Of a stretch of DNA of 64,000 bases, positions 28,107-38,981 are shown piece after piece. A model generated the notes under the pieces. It made no database searches. It was not told the origin of the DNA and saw nothing but the letters and a program-made list of their open reading frames with translations. Every line of letters starts with the position of its first letter. Position 1 is the stretch's first letter. Source of the DNA: Polynucleobacter necessarius (GTDB lineage: Bacteria > Pseudomonadota > Gammaproteobacteria > Burkholderiales > Burkholderiaceae); contig LT606947.1 in the NCBI GenBank assembly GCA_900095165.1, positions 434,001 to 498,000 of the forward strand, written 5' to 3'. The translations under genes and the position numbers were made by a program.

Positions 28107-30212
28107 TTAGAACGTTCCCCGCAGTCCAACCATGAGGCTTCTTCCAGGCTGAGGTGCATACAATCTCACTGTCATTGGCGTCGTGGCATATCGAATTTGC
28201 TCATTTAGCAAATTCTTGAGATTCATATACACGGTCCAATTTACATCCTTGACTCTCTCTGTATATGAGATCCCAGCATTTAAGAGGTTATAGCTTGGGG
28301 CTGGTCCAATTTCCCAGTTTGCCAAGCGGTTTTGCTGATAGCTATAGATATAGGTAGCATTAGTCAGCCAACCATTATTTTGATGCGCGATCTCAGCGCC
28401 TAAGCGTGGGGCAGGTTGAAGTGGCAAATTGCCACCCGCATCAAAAGTTCCTTGTGATGCATCGCCAAATACACGCCCACCGACGCCATGTTGTTGCCAG
28501 TTATAAGTAAGCTCACCCTCGATGCCTTTGGTGGTGGCGGCAGCTTGCTGTGCGGTGACCACATTAAATCCATTACCTTCTTGCCCAGGGTTGTTAATCG
28601 CGCTGCCAGTGTAGTAACCGTAAATATAATTATTAAATCGGTTGGCGTAGACACTGGCTTTGCTCCTGAGTAACCCGCTGGTTTTCTGAATATTGAATTC
28701 CAGGTTGTGTGAAGTCTCTTTAATCAGGTTTGGATTGCCAATATCAAAAGTTGCAGTAGATTCATGTGCGCCATAAGAATACAGCTCTTGAGAGCTTGGT
28801 GCTCGTTGCGAAACTGTATAGGCTATGCCAGTCCTATATCCCTGTATAAAGCTCCATAGGCCACCCGCAGAGTAGGACATGAGATTGAATTTACGATTCT
28901 GCAGGGTAATGCTCGGTGTTGTTCCGGATGGGTTAACCGTGGGCTGAGGCTCTAAGGTCGTTCCTAGATTGGGATTCTGAGCAACGTTGTTATACCGCAG
29001 TCCTAAGCTCCCTTGCAGAGAATTCCACTTGCCTTCTTCAATCCAAAATAAGGCGTTGGAGTTAGTCTTGGTTGGCGGGACGATTGCATAACTTCCAGTA
29101 CCCACTTCAGTCGCATTCAGAGAGGCGGCAGAGAATTGTGCTCCAAAGGTGCCTTTCCATTCAGCAAGCGGATTGTGAGCCAATTCAAGACGAGCCTCAT
29201 TGGCGATATTTTTCCATTGCGATGCTGCTGCACCTGCATTATTAAATTCTGTATGATTGTAATTAGAGTTGGCCGCACTAAATTTAAAAGATGAAAATCC
29301 TGTAAAAGGATCTCGAGTTTGATGTTGGAGGTCATATCGATTTTGTGACTGGTTGATCGATCCACCTTCGAGTGTTGGAATGCCGTAATTGTTATTGAGT
29401 CGTTCAACAGAAACGCCGGTATATCCATTCTGTCCGATATAAGAAACGCCAAGGCCAAAATTATTCTGATTGCTAAAAGAGTTGGGTAGCTTACCGTTGT
29501 AATTGTTTCCGCCGTCTCCGCCTGGAGGGATGCTCAATCCACTAGCAGGCTCGCCTTGTGATTGAGTTGAGTTGCCTGGTATGCGGTAATTATTGGCATT
29601 ATTAATTGCGGTATCTACGTGGACTGCAACTGAGCCGAAGGCACCATCCACTTCAACCGAACCAGCTCTGCCATTGTTTATCGTTTCATAGCTGGTATTG
29701 ACTGCACCCGTAGGTCTATCCGGTAGGTTAGTGAGGATACGGTCATTCACCACGTTAACGAGCCCACCACTGGAGCCAGAGCCATAAAGTAGGGCGGCCG
29801 CACCACGCAAAATCTCCACTTGATGTGCATTTTGCATATTGTTTCCAACGGCATGATCTTGAGAGATATTGGAGGCATCGCCAACTGATAGACCATTTTG
29901 CAAAATTTGAACGCGAGACCCTTCGAGACCGCGAATAACTGGCCGAGATGAGCCAGCGCCATATCCAGTGGCCGATACACCTAATTCATTAGCTAGTGTG
30001 GCGCCTAAAGTTGTGCCTAATTTATTGAGTAGTTCATCACCTTGCAAAATCTTAGTGGGCGTCAAAATACTCTGGGTTGCTTCTTTAGAGCCTGTTGCGG
30101 TAATTTCTAAATTTGGCGTAGTTGATTGAGCGCTAGCGACTGAACTCAACAATCCCGAAACAAGGATAGCAATGAGTTTTTGCTTGCTTAAACAATCATG
30201 GGGGTGCTGCAT
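28107..30212 (-). CDS. TonB-dependent receptor, ZnuD-like
   Basis: The true start is ATG 30212 (MQHPHDCLSKQKLIAILVSG), followed by a signal peptide ending near SVASAQ. A plug domain follows: SVSATGYGAGSSRPVIRG-type sequence, SQDHAVGNN, VEILRGAAALLYGSGSSGGLV. Then comes a 22-strand-type barrel with SQRAPSSQELYSYGAHEST and a C-terminal Phe (GLRGTF). The plug and barrel motifs resemble ZnuD, the zinc receptor of Neisseria, but the His-rich loop of ZnuD is absent, so the ligand is uncertain. At 701 residues it is intact, which is notable beside so many broken genes. A small Cys/His protein gene precedes it on the same strand. Confidence 0.8.
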   Translation of the reverse strand: MQHPHDCLSKQKLIAILVSGLLSSVASAQSTTPNLEITATGSKEATQSILTPTKILQGDELLNKLGTTLGATLANELGVSATGYGAGSSRPVIRGLEGSRVQILQNGLSVGDASNISQDHAVGNNMQNAHQVEILRGAAALLYGSGSSGGLVNVVNDRILTNLPDRPTGAVNTSYETINNGRAGSVEVDGAFGSVAVHVDTAINNANNYRIPGNSTQSQGEPASGLSIPPGGDGGNNYNGKLPNSFSNQNNFGLGVSYIGQNGYTGVSVERLNNNYGIPTLEGGSINQSQNRYDLQHQTRDPFTGFSSFKFSAANSNYNHTEFNNAGAAASQWKNIANEARLELAHNPLAEWKGTFGAQFSAASLNATEVGTGSYAIVPPTKTNSNALFWIEEGKWNSLQGSLGLRYNNVAQNPNLGTTLEPQPTVNPSGTTPSITLQNRKFNLMSYSAGGLWSFIQGYRTGIAYTVSQRAPSSQELYSYGAHESTATFDIGNPNLIKETSHNLEFNIQKTSGLLRSKASVYANRFNNYIYGYYTGSAINNPGQEGNGFNVVTAQQAAATTKGIEGELTYNWQQHGVGGRVFGDASQGTFDAGGNLPLQPAPRLGAEIAHQNNGWLTNATYIYSYQQNRLANWEIGPAPSYNLLNAGISYTERVKDVNWTVYMNLKNLLNEQIRYATTPMTVRLYAPQPGRSLMVGLRGTF

Positions 30213-30298
30213 AGTGAAACTTTCATTCTGAAAGGTGCTCTCTAATTGAAGCACCCATTAAATCGGTAGACCAAGCATTCGCTTGGCATGATTAAAAA

Positions 30299-30664
30299 TT
30301 ACAGAATGAAACTGGGTGGAGCTCTAGATCGGTATAACCCAATAGGAGCTCGGGCTGGTGAGGGATCATTGGGTGCCGACAGAGCCCCATGGGAGAGGTT
30401 AGTGCCATGAAAAGCATTCGGCGGTAAAGAAACAAAGCCGGCCAGCGTGAGGGCATCGAAGAGATGGCAGCTAGCAGAGCTATGGCCAAGGGTAGGAGTC
30501 TGATCTACACAACTTAACTCTATGTTTTGATGGTGAATTCCAGGGTGAGCAATACCATGAGTAAACCCAATCCAGTGAGTGCCCAATAGGCTAGTAAGCA
30601 AAAAGCTCAGGACAATCCATCCCCGAAACTGCTTGTTCAATCTGCTTAAAAATAAGGCTCTCAT
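30299..30664 (-). CDS. Small secreted/membrane protein upstream of the TonB receptor
   Basis: The frame extends into a tRNA if read from its longest start, so I place the start at ATG 30664 (MRALFLSRLNKQFRGWIVLS). This gives 121 residues with one N-terminal hydrophobic segment (signal or anchor, about 14-32). HGIAHPGIHHQN and a Cys (ELSCVDQ) follow. Small His/Cys proteins often precede metal-related TonB receptors, so it may handle the same ligand. I do not recognise a named family. The gap to the receptor is 86 bases. Confidence 0.5.
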   Translation of the reverse strand: MRALFLSRLNKQFRGWIVLSFLLTSLLGTHWIGFTHGIAHPGIHHQNIELSCVDQTPTLGHSSASCHLFDALTLAGFVSLPPNAFHGTNLSHGALSAPNDPSPARAPIGLYRSRAPPSFIL

Positions 30665-30724
30665 GCCCCGAATCTTACAGTATTTGCCCTCCTGGGCCAT
30701 CTCGGTGTAGAATATCGGTTCCGT

Positions 30725-30801
30725 CGGAGTGTAGCGCAGCCTGGTAGCGCACCTGCTTTGGGAGCAGGGGGTCCAAGGTTCGAATCCTTGTACTCCGACC
30801 A
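30725..30801 (+). tRNA. tRNA-Pro (TGG)
   Basis: A full cloverleaf can be drawn: acceptor CGGAGTG with TACTCCG, anticodon stem CCTGC/GCAGG with loop TTTGGGA (anticodon TGG), T-arm GGTTCGAATCC and encoded CCA. Confidence 0.95.
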
Positions 30802-30838
30802 CTTTCTCTTTGTATTACGTTTTCAGTCCCAGTACACA

Positions 30839-30915
<77 letters not shown>

Positions 30916-30948
30916 AATTTTCCTGTTCCGCCCAGCCATTTTTCCGCT

Positions 30949-31326
30949 TTAAATCCCCATCTCAGCAAAAACTTCTTTTGCGCATCTAAAGCTATCAATA
31001 GCGGCAGACACTCCACAGTAAATCGCCGCCTGCAAAAATACTTCCTGAATATCTTCTTTACTCAGGCCGTTATTAATCGCACCTCTTACATGAAGCTTGA
31101 GCTCATGAGAGCGATTTAAGGCGGTGATCATAGATAGATTGATGATGCTTCTTGTTCTGCGATCCAGGCCAGGGCGGTTCCAGATTTCATTCCAGCAATA
31201 CTCAGTCACCAATTCCTGCATCGGCATATTGAATGCATCAGCATTCTTAATGGAGTTATCCACATACTCCGCTCCCAGCACTTCGCGGCGAGTCTTAAGT
31301 CCTTTTTCAAATGCATCTTTATTCAC
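30949..31326 (-). CDS. Carboxymuconolactone decarboxylase family (PcaC-like)
   Basis: The 125-residue protein starts MNKDAFEKGLKTRREVLGAE and contains EYCWNEIWNRPGLDRRTRSI, INLSMITALNRSHELKLHVR and IYCGVSAAIDSF, the PcaC/CMD pattern. PcaC decarboxylates 4-carboxymuconolactone in protocatechuate breakdown. No other protocatechuate genes are nearby, so a generic CMD-family role is equally possible. The frame is intact and of typical length. The C-terminus lies 33 bases from the tRNA-Arg 3' end. Confidence 0.8.
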   Translation of the reverse strand: MNKDAFEKGLKTRREVLGAEYVDNSIKNADAFNMPMQELVTEYCWNEIWNRPGLDRRTRSIINLSMITALNRSHELKLHVRGAINNGLSKEDIQEVFLQAAIYCGVSAAIDSFRCAKEVFAEMGI

Positions 31327-31413
31327 TATCGGTCTCCTATGATGGTGTCGCGTCTAATAGATGCCCTATATTGCCACTATTCAGATCTCCCTGTTAAGTC
31401 TAGAATGATTTTT

Positions 31414-31778
31414 ATGAACATTCATCACTCTTTGCGTCTTGCCACCTTATCTGCTACCCTAATTCTATTAAGCTCCTGCATCGTTGATAAGTTTGAGGCA
31501 AGATTGCAGACTGACCTTCAATGTAAGTCGGTCATGAATGCCAAAACAGGGGCATTAATGCCGTGCCCCGGAACCGATAAAGAGTTTTATAAATCTATGC
31601 CCACCTTGAGCGTCGCTTCACCCAAGGCAACTCAGATTACAGAAGCGGGGGCGCCTTCCATGGCTGCAATATCAACCCCAAAACCTATATTGCCACACCA
31701 GTTGAGTGCAAGCCACAGTTGCATCAAAAGTCGGGCAGTCTGATGCCTTGTCCCGCACCTAGATCTGGAATCAATTGA
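31414..31778 (+). pseudogene. Small lipoprotein, frameshifted C-terminal half
   Basis: ATG 31414 starts MNIHHSLRLATLSATLILLS, with a lipobox LLSSC. The frame gives VMNAKTGALMPCPGTDKEFY and then fails between about 31640 and 31665. The adjacent frame continues CNINPKTYIATPVECKPQL, then HQKSGSLMPCPAPRSGIN and TGA 31778. The recurrence of (A/S)LMPCP in both pieces supports one duplicated-motif protein. The family is not recognised. It opens a run of three secreted-protein genes. Confidence 0.55.
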
Positions 31779-31855
31779 AGGCTGCAATGAAGCGTATGAT
31801 CATACAAAACCAGCTCAAGGGCTAATATCAATAAAACTGCCCACTGGATATATAA

Positions 31856-32543
31856 ATGAATAAATTAGGCGCTTTAGTTGCAGCAATCTCTGTAGCCACT
31901 GTATTGGCTGCTTGTAAGTAATACCCCGAAGTTGGCAGGCCAATCAATGCCTAAGTCTGGATTCTTGCCAAATTATTCGGTGCCGGTTCCAATGGCTACT
32001 TCTGAAGCTGATACGCGTATTTGGAGATATTGTAAAGCGGGTGTAAATCCCGGCTCATACACTGCAGTAATCTTAGATCCGATTTATTTGAATCAGAATG
32101 CTACTAAGGATATTTCTCCGGAGGCGATTAGTCGGGCGCAGATCGCGCTACAGGATTCAATGGTGAGCGCGGTGAATAGTCGTGGAAATATTAAAATCGT
32201 AAATCAACCTGGCCCTGGCGTGGCTCGCATTTCTGTTGGCATTACTGGTGCTGAGAGTTCGGCTGACAGCCTACAACCATGGAGCTTCACGCCAATCGGT
32301 TTGGCAATGAATGCGGCAGCTTATGCAGGTGGCGTGAACTCTAAAACTCCGGCGATGTTGGTTGAGAGCAAGATCACTGACAGCCAAACCAAAGAGGTGA
32401 TTGGTGAAGGTTTGGTAACCATTCAAGGTGAATCTTTCCGTACTGGTGGCGGTTCAGTTGAGTCCTTTGTTGCTATGGCCAAGAAGGTGGTTAAGGTTGC
32501 TATGGAAACTTCTGCTGATCCAAGACCAACTTCCGCTAAATAA
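31856..32543 (+). pseudogene. DUF3313-like lipoprotein, frameshift at the lipobox
   Basis: ATG 31856 gives the signal sequence MNKLGALVAAISVATVLAAC, then AAG TAA. If one A of TGTAAGTAA is removed, the frame reads Cys-SNTPKLAGQSMPKSGFLPN and continues to TAA 32543. The 203-residue downstream frame contains YLNQNATKDISPEAISRAQ, GVARISVGITGAESSADSLQ and SKITDSQTKEVIGEG, as in DUF3313 outer-membrane lipoproteins of unknown function. One inserted base right after the lipidated Cys separates export signal from body. Confidence 0.7.
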
Positions 32544-32545
32544 CA

Positions 32546-32815
32546 ATGCGTATGCGAACCCCCCTTAATTACTTAAGACTTATTGGTGCGATAGTATTTG
32601 TATTTGCAGCAGCTCCTGCATTCGCTGATGACGCCTCACGTAATAAAGAAATTCAAGAACGTTTTGCAAAATGTGATGTTAATCGGGATGGCAAGCTGAT
32701 CCTTGATGAGGCAAAAGCTTGCATGCCTCGCATTTACGACCATTTTAGCAGGATTGACGAACAGAACAAGAGCTATGTCACTATTGATCAGATTGAGGTA
32801 ATGGCAGCTCGATAA
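32546..32815 (+). CDS. Small periplasmic EF-hand protein
   Basis: The 89-residue protein has a signal peptide (to about AFADD, residue 29) and one clear EF-hand calcium loop, DVNRDGKLILDE. A second loop-like stretch RIDEQNKSYVTIDQIE lacks some calcium ligands. It starts two bases after the DUF3313 stop, so the genes are probably cotranscribed. The role is unknown; calcium binding is predicted for the first loop only. Confidence 0.7.
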   Translation: MRMRTPLNYLRLIGAIVFVFAAAPAFADDASRNKEIQERFAKCDVNRDGKLILDEAKACMPRIYDHFSRIDEQNKSYVTIDQIEVMAAR

Positions 32816-32874
32816 TTGTAAATAGATTCATAGAATGAAAGAGTCTCAGATGAGGTTCTTTTTTATTGGAGTAG

Positions 32875-33771
32875 ATGATGACGTACCTAATTGAAGGTTT
32901 TAAAAATTCCATCATTACCGTTTCATCGCCAGATGGTCCTATTGACATTGCCTGCCAGACGGCGGGCTCTGGACCTGCATTGCTATTGCTTCATGGTTTC
33001 TCACAAACAAAGGCAATATGACGACATATCGCGCCTGAATTAGCAAAGCGATTTTCAGTGGTTGTGAGTGATCTTCGAGGTTATGGCGCCTCATCAAAGC
33101 CAGCGGGCGTAGCCGATCATTCGACTTATTCAAAGCGATCTATGGCCGCAGATCAGCATGCTGTGATGCAAGCGCTTGGGTATAAGAAGTTTTCTGTACT
33201 AAGTCATGACCGTGGTGGTCGGGTATCGCATCGTTTGGCGATGGATTTTCCTGACAGCGTAGAGTGTTTGATGGTGCTCGATATTTCTCCGACACTGACG
33301 ATGTATGAAAACACGACCATGGAATTTGCCAAAGGTTATTGGCATTGGTTTTTCTTAATCCAGCCCCGTCCCATTCCAGAAACTCTCATTGGTGCCAACC
33401 CCGAGTTCTGGCTCAGAAATCATATGGGCAGACATGCTGGCACTGAAATTTTTGATGCGCAATCTTGGGATGAGTATCTAGTGGGTGCAAGCAATCCAGA
33501 ATCTATGCACTCCATGTGTGAAGACTATCGTGCTGCAGCCACAATTGATTTAATTCATGATCGGGCTGATAGAGAGCTTGGCAAAAAGCTCGAAATGCCA
33601 TTGAAGGTTCTCTGGGGTGAGCATGGCCTCGTTGTTAAATGTTTCTCGCCTGTCGAGGATTGGAGGAAGGTGACTCAGAATGTTTCTGGGAAGGCCTTGC
33701 CTTGTGGTCACTACATTCCTGAGGAGTTACCACAGGAGTTACTTGCGCAAGCGGAGTTATTTTTCGTTTGA
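32875..33771 (+). pseudogene. Haloacetate dehalogenase-like alpha/beta hydrolase with in-frame TGA
   Basis: The frame from ATG 32875 reads ACQTAGSGPALLLLHGFSQT, KAI, then TGA (33019-33021), then RHIAPELAKRFSVVVSDLRG and onward without interruption to TGA 33771. Relatives have a conserved Trp at the stop (QTxxxW-x-xIAP), so this is TGG to TGA. The nucleophile is Asp in SHDRGGRVSH, the mark of fluoro/haloacetate dehalogenases, and the catalytic His is in CGHYIPEE. At ~298 residues it is complete apart from the stop. Confidence 0.85.
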
Positions 33772-33814
33772 GTAATCTACTTGCAGAGTTTCGGTAGTTT
33801 TTGGAGTTCGCTGG

Positions 33815-34550
33815 TCAGCTTAAAACAATCTTAGGGTCAATTTTTAAAATTTTCCGATCTTTATCCGGATAATTGACTCGAGATAATAAATCAGCAATGA
33901 GATTGAGGTGTGCGAGTTTTTTATCATTGGCGTTAACGACAGTCCATGGCGCAGCTTCTGAACTAGTCTTTTTGAGCATGTCGTTTCTAGCCTCAGAGTA
34001 AGCATTCCACATCTTCTGCGCCTTCTGATCAATCGGGCTGATCTTCCACTGTTTCAGGGGATCTTTTTCTCGATCTTTAAGTCGTTTTGCCTGCTCTTCC
34101 TTGGAGATATCTAGATAGTACTTGATTATTTGAATGTTGGATTTTATGAGCAGGGATTCAAAATCATTTACTGTTGCCATAAATAATTTGTATTGCTCAT
34201 CAGTGCAAAATCCCATTACTCTTTTTGCGCCAGCGCGGTTGTACCAACTTCGATTAAAGAGGACGGTTTCACCGGCTGATGGGAGCTTGCGCAACATACC
34301 TCTGAAAGTACCACTCATGCTCTTCGAGAGAGGAGGGGGCGGCCATGGCAACTACTTTCGTATCTCTGGGGCTTAAATTTTCAGCAACACTTTTAATGCT
34401 GCCATCTTTGCCTGCAGCATCACGCCCTTCAAAAATCACTAAGAGACGTTTGCCTTTTTGAATATTGTGACGCTGTAGTTTGACTAATTCAGTTTGAAGA
34501 AGTCGTAAGTCTGCCTCGTAAATATCTTCAGAAATCAACGATTTACTCAC
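33815..34550 (-). pseudogene. ppk2: Second polyphosphate kinase 2, frameshifted
   Basis: From ATG 34550 (MSKSLISEDIYEADLRLLQT) the frame contains an intact P-loop FEGRDAAGKDGSIK and EWYFQRYVAQ. It is then lost near 34295-34300 (ends APISR). The adjacent frame gives LPSAGETVLFNRSWYNRAG and QWKISPIDQKAQ to TAA 33815. Removing one base in GCGCAAGCTCCC restores YVA-x-LPSAGE. The ~245-residue protein would be a second PPK2 class from the one at 25236. Here the frame is broken but the P-loop is good, the reverse of the first copy. Confidence 0.85.
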
Positions 34551-34577
34551 GGGCAGCCCTCAGTAGTTGCTCAATGA

Positions 34578-34850
34578 TTACTGAGCATTGGTTGTTGGAG
34601 CGGCTTTTTTTGCTGGAGCTCTTTTTGCAACTACCTTTTTTGCCGGAGCCTTCTTAACTACAACTTTTTTTGCCGGCGCCTTCTTGGCTGCAACCTTTTT
34701 AGCTGGAGTCTTTTTTGCAGCTACTTTCTTTACGGGCACTTTTTTAGCTGGAGTCTTCTTCTCAAGTTTATCCAATGCCTTTGCCAGCTTGTCGATTAAT
34801 TTTTCTCTTTCGGCTTCGAGCTTGTCTAGTTTTTTTAATAACTGCTTCAC
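34578..34850 (-). CDS. Histone H1-like Lys/Ala/Pro-rich protein
   Basis: The 90 residues comprise a coiled-coil-like start (KQLLKKLDKLEAEREKLID) and about nine tandem PAKKV/AAKK units, like bacterial histone H1-type nucleoid proteins. As an open frame it must start at GTG 34850. A better start exists: ATG 34867 with AAGGA 7 bases upstream. An A7 run (34854-34860) puts it out of frame; eight A would give MSQKKLVKQLLKKL. It may therefore be a recent frameshift, or be rescued by slippage. The repetitive body is low complexity. Confidence 0.6.
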   Translation of the reverse strand: MKQLLKKLDKLEAEREKLIDKLAKALDKLEKKTPAKKVPVKKVAAKKTPAKKVAAKKAPAKKVVVKKAPAKKVVAKRAPAKKAAPTTNAQ

Positions 34851-35011
34851 TAATTTTTTTGACTCATGATCTATTCCTTAAGGAGAGTGGTGATTGTTCA
34901 GTCTATATATCAGACCGATACCCAGCTATCGATCCTACGTTTTATTGAGTGGAGTTTCAAGCGATTGTGACAGTCGGAGCCATATTTAATTTAGTGCTAC
35001 ATTGAGTCAGT

Positions 35012-36180
35012 ATGTTCAAAACTTTATTTTCCCTTCCGCAAGCTGTATGGCTAATTGGCCTTATTAGTTTTGTAAATGATGCGGCAAGCGAGATGCTTTA
35101 CCCCTCAATGCCTCTAATCTTGCTACTGTACTCATGGCTGGACCAAAGGCGCTGGGCCTGATATAGGGGATTGTTGAGGCTACCTCCAGCATCTTTAAGT
35201 TGGTTTCTGGAGTCATTGTTGACCGTACCAAAAAGACAAAGCCTTGGATTGTGATCGGCTATTTCTTGGCTGGGGTTGGTAGACCCTTGGTTGCAATTGC
35301 AAATTCTTGGACATGGGTTTTATGTATACGGTTTACGGATCGTCTTGGTAAGGGATTAAGAAGCTCGCCCCGGGATGCATTGTTAGCGGAGAGTGTTTCC
35401 CCCAATCAACGCGGCATTACATTTGGCTTGCATCGTTCAATGGATAACGCAGGCGCTGTCTTAGGACCCTTAATGGCAGCATTTTTGCTATCGATGCATA
35501 TCCCTTTGAGGGAGATTTTTTGTGGGCTTATTGCGGTAGGTTTAGCGCTTTGCCTTAATGAGTCAAGACGGGAGCAGGTTGTAGTGCGGCCATTCTCCTG
35601 GTCTCTACAAGGATTGTCCCCGCAATTTAAGCGTTATATTTTGGTTGCCGGTATTTTTGCTCTGGCAAACTCATCTGACATGTTTCTCTTATTGCGAGCA
35701 AGAGAGCTTGGCGTTCCGCAAGAGCAAATTCCACTATTGTGGGCTGCGGTCTCCTTAATCACGACTATTTTTGGAACGCCGCTATCAGCGCTCTCGGATC
35801 GATTTAATCGTAAGAACTTTATTTTGATTGCTTGGTGTGCTTTTGCCTTCTTCTATATCGCAATGAGTTTTTCTGATATTTCTTTGTGGATGCTCTGCGG
35901 ACTATTTGCAATTTATGGATTATTTAAGGCTGCAACTGAAGGAGTTGAAAAGGCGTTAGTGGCAAGCTTGGCCCCGAAGGGAATGGCTGGCACTGCCTTT
36001 GGATGGTTTAACCTGGTTTCTGGTTTGATGTTGTTGCCAGCTTCATTGATATTTGGCTGGCTTTATGAATCCTTTAATCCCAGTTATGCATTTTTGTTCT
36101 CAGGCTCATGCGCTGGCTTAGCTTTTCTATTGCTAGGCTTTTGGGTTTTCAGTGCCCCGGAAACACAAAATCCCAGATAG
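35012..36180 (+). pseudogene. MFS transporter, frameshift plus nonsense
   Basis: ATG 35012 starts MFKTLFSLPQAVWLIGLISF and reaches MPLIL near 35120, where a base is missing. The next frame reads VLMAGPKALGLI, then TAG (35164-35166), then GIVEATSSIFKLVSGVIVDR. It then stays open to TAG 36180 with about ten more membrane segments. Relatives have Glu at the TAG (GAG to TAG). The RFTDRLGKGLRSSPRDALLA loop is typical of a subgroup of MFS permeases. The substrate is unknown. Two independent lesions make it a firm pseudogene. Confidence 0.85.
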
Positions 36181-36223
36181 AAACCTCATCTGGGGCAATT
36201 GGAAGAGCTGGGGCTATGCAGGT

Positions 36224-36409
36224 TTATTCCGAGTGGAAGTTATTGCTAGCCATAAAGCTGATAGTGCGCTCAAAGTCTAAGATGCGGATATAGCGCGAAG
36301 CGATATCGCGGTATTTGCTATCCAAATAGTCAATTGCAACTTCAGGCGTCCTTTTGGACAAGTCGATCTGTTGAATTGCGCGGGCCCAACGTTTGAGTCT
36401 TGTTGACAT
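36224..36409 (-). CDS. Small hypothetical protein
   Basis: GGAGGT lies about 8 bases before ATG 36409, an unusually strong ribosome-binding site for this window, giving a 61-residue protein (MSTRLKRWARAIQQIDLSKR onward). It is charged with no membrane segment. I do not recognise a family. The strong Shine-Dalgarno sequence is the main evidence that it is real. Confidence 0.5.
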   Translation of the reverse strand: MSTRLKRWARAIQQIDLSKRTPEVAIDYLDSKYRDIASRYIRILDFERTISFMASNNFHSE

Positions 36410-36522
36410 ATTTGCCACCTCCATGACCATACAACGCATGGAAAAGTGGCTTAGATAACATGAATAAGTAATATTTTTGAAGAAGTTAACAAAAACCAGT
36501 TAAATCGACCATTTTTTGCCTT

Positions 36523-36921
36523 CTAAGCCTGTTTTTCAGCCTCAGCTAGCTCCTGCTTTGCCGCTTTAGCGCGTGCTTTGATGGGTTTGAGGTAGATCAG
36601 TAGGCAAATAAAGGCAAGCGTTCCTAGCGTGGTTTCTAAGGTAGCCATCCAGAAATTGGCCCCAGTTTCCAGAATTCGTACCAATCCCTCCGTGATGTAG
36701 AGCAAGATCAGCATGGAGGCCCATTGCATAGTGTAGACATTGCCCTTCCAAAGGCCTGGAATGGCGAATAAGAAGGGGATGGCCTTCAGAATGAGCCAAG
36801 AGCCACCAGGTCTGAGGGGGGAAATAAACCACTCCCAAGTAATGCACAGAATGAACAGATCCACAAAAGCCGCAGTAGCAATGACTTGATATGGATTTTT
36901 GGAGAGCCAGCTTTTGAGCAT
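36523..36921 (-). CDS. DUF2069 membrane protein
   Basis: The 132-residue protein has four hydrophobic segments and the family-typical stretch RILETGANFWMATLETTLGT, with charged C-terminal KARAKAAKQELAEAEKQA. DUF2069 proteins are small inner-membrane proteins of unknown function, often next to wrbA in betaproteobacteria as here. It lies 9 bases after the wrbA stop on the same strand. Confidence 0.8.
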   Translation of the reverse strand: MLKSWLSKNPYQVIATAAFVDLFILCITWEWFISPLRPGGSWLILKAIPFLFAIPGLWKGNVYTMQWASMLILLYITEGLVRILETGANFWMATLETTLGTLAFICLLIYLKPIKARAKAAKQELAEAEKQA

Positions 36922-36930
36922 GAATTACCT

Positions 36931-38406
<1,476 letters not shown>

Positions 38407-38483
38407 AATCCCTCGCTAGACCCTTGATTCCTTGAGGGCTTAAGAATATATTGTCTAAATAAGAACCCATTGCTGGAGACCAC

Positions 38484-38939
38484 ATGAAAGTTTGTGACAT
38501 ATTGCGCGTAAAAGGCAGCACACTATTTACGGTGGCGCCTGACACTGCTTTGCAAACCGCCGTCTTGGTGATGAGTGAGCACGATATCGGCTCTTTGGTA
38601 GTGATGGAATACGACAAGCCTGTGGGTATTCTGACATTCCGTGAAGTGATTGCAGCGCTAGCTAAACACCACGGTAAATTGAATGACCTCAAGGTGAAGA
38701 GTGTGATGAATGCTAAGCCGCTCACCTGTAATATGGGTACAGAGATTGATGAGGTGCGTCGCATGATGTTAGTTGACCATGCCCGCTATCTGCCAGTCAT
38801 CGATCAAAAGATGCTGATGGGCGTGATTTCTTTCTATGACGTGGCTAAATCCGTAGTTGAGGCGCAAGACTTTGAGAACACCATGCTCAAGGCATATATC
38901 CGCGACTGGCCAGAAGAGGCCGAAAAGGCATCCCCGTAA
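38484..38939 (+). CDS. Tandem CBS-domain protein
   Basis: The 151 residues contain two CBS motifs: VAPDTALQTAVLVMSEHDIG with GSLVVMEYDKPVGILTFREV, and MGTEIDEVRRMMLVDHARYL with VIDQKMLMGVISFYDV. Stand-alone CBS pairs bind adenosine nucleotides and act as energy sensors for partner proteins. No partner is evident, though aroC follows 42 bases downstream. The frame is intact. Confidence 0.88.
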   Translation: MKVCDILRVKGSTLFTVAPDTALQTAVLVMSEHDIGSLVVMEYDKPVGILTFREVIAALAKHHGKLNDLKVKSVMNAKPLTCNMGTEIDEVRRMMLVDHARYLPVIDQKMLMGVISFYDVAKSVVEAQDFENTMLKAYIRDWPEEAEKASP

Positions 38940-38981
38940 GCAGCCTAGCCTGATAGCTCTGACAAATGACATAATGTCGAT

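Noticed and set aside
30271-30286. CCAAGC-ATTC-GCTTGG hairpin upstream of the TonB receptor as terminator or Zur site
   Set aside because: No T run on either strand and no match to a recognised Zur palindrome; probably a chance short inverted repeat.
30665-30802. Upstream extension of the small Cys/His protein through tRNA-Pro
   Set aside because: The extension is tRNA sequence read on the wrong strand; the ATG at 30664 is the sensible start.
34600-34770. CRISPR-like or tandem repeat array
   Set aside because: The periodic sequence is the coding repeat of the H1-like protein; there are no spacers. No CRISPR array, insertion sequence or integrase was seen in the window.
34588-34869. Open frame opposite the H1-like gene on the plus strand
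   Set aside because: It is the antisense of a repetitive PAKK sequence and has a Phe/Ala-rich, non-protein-like composition.
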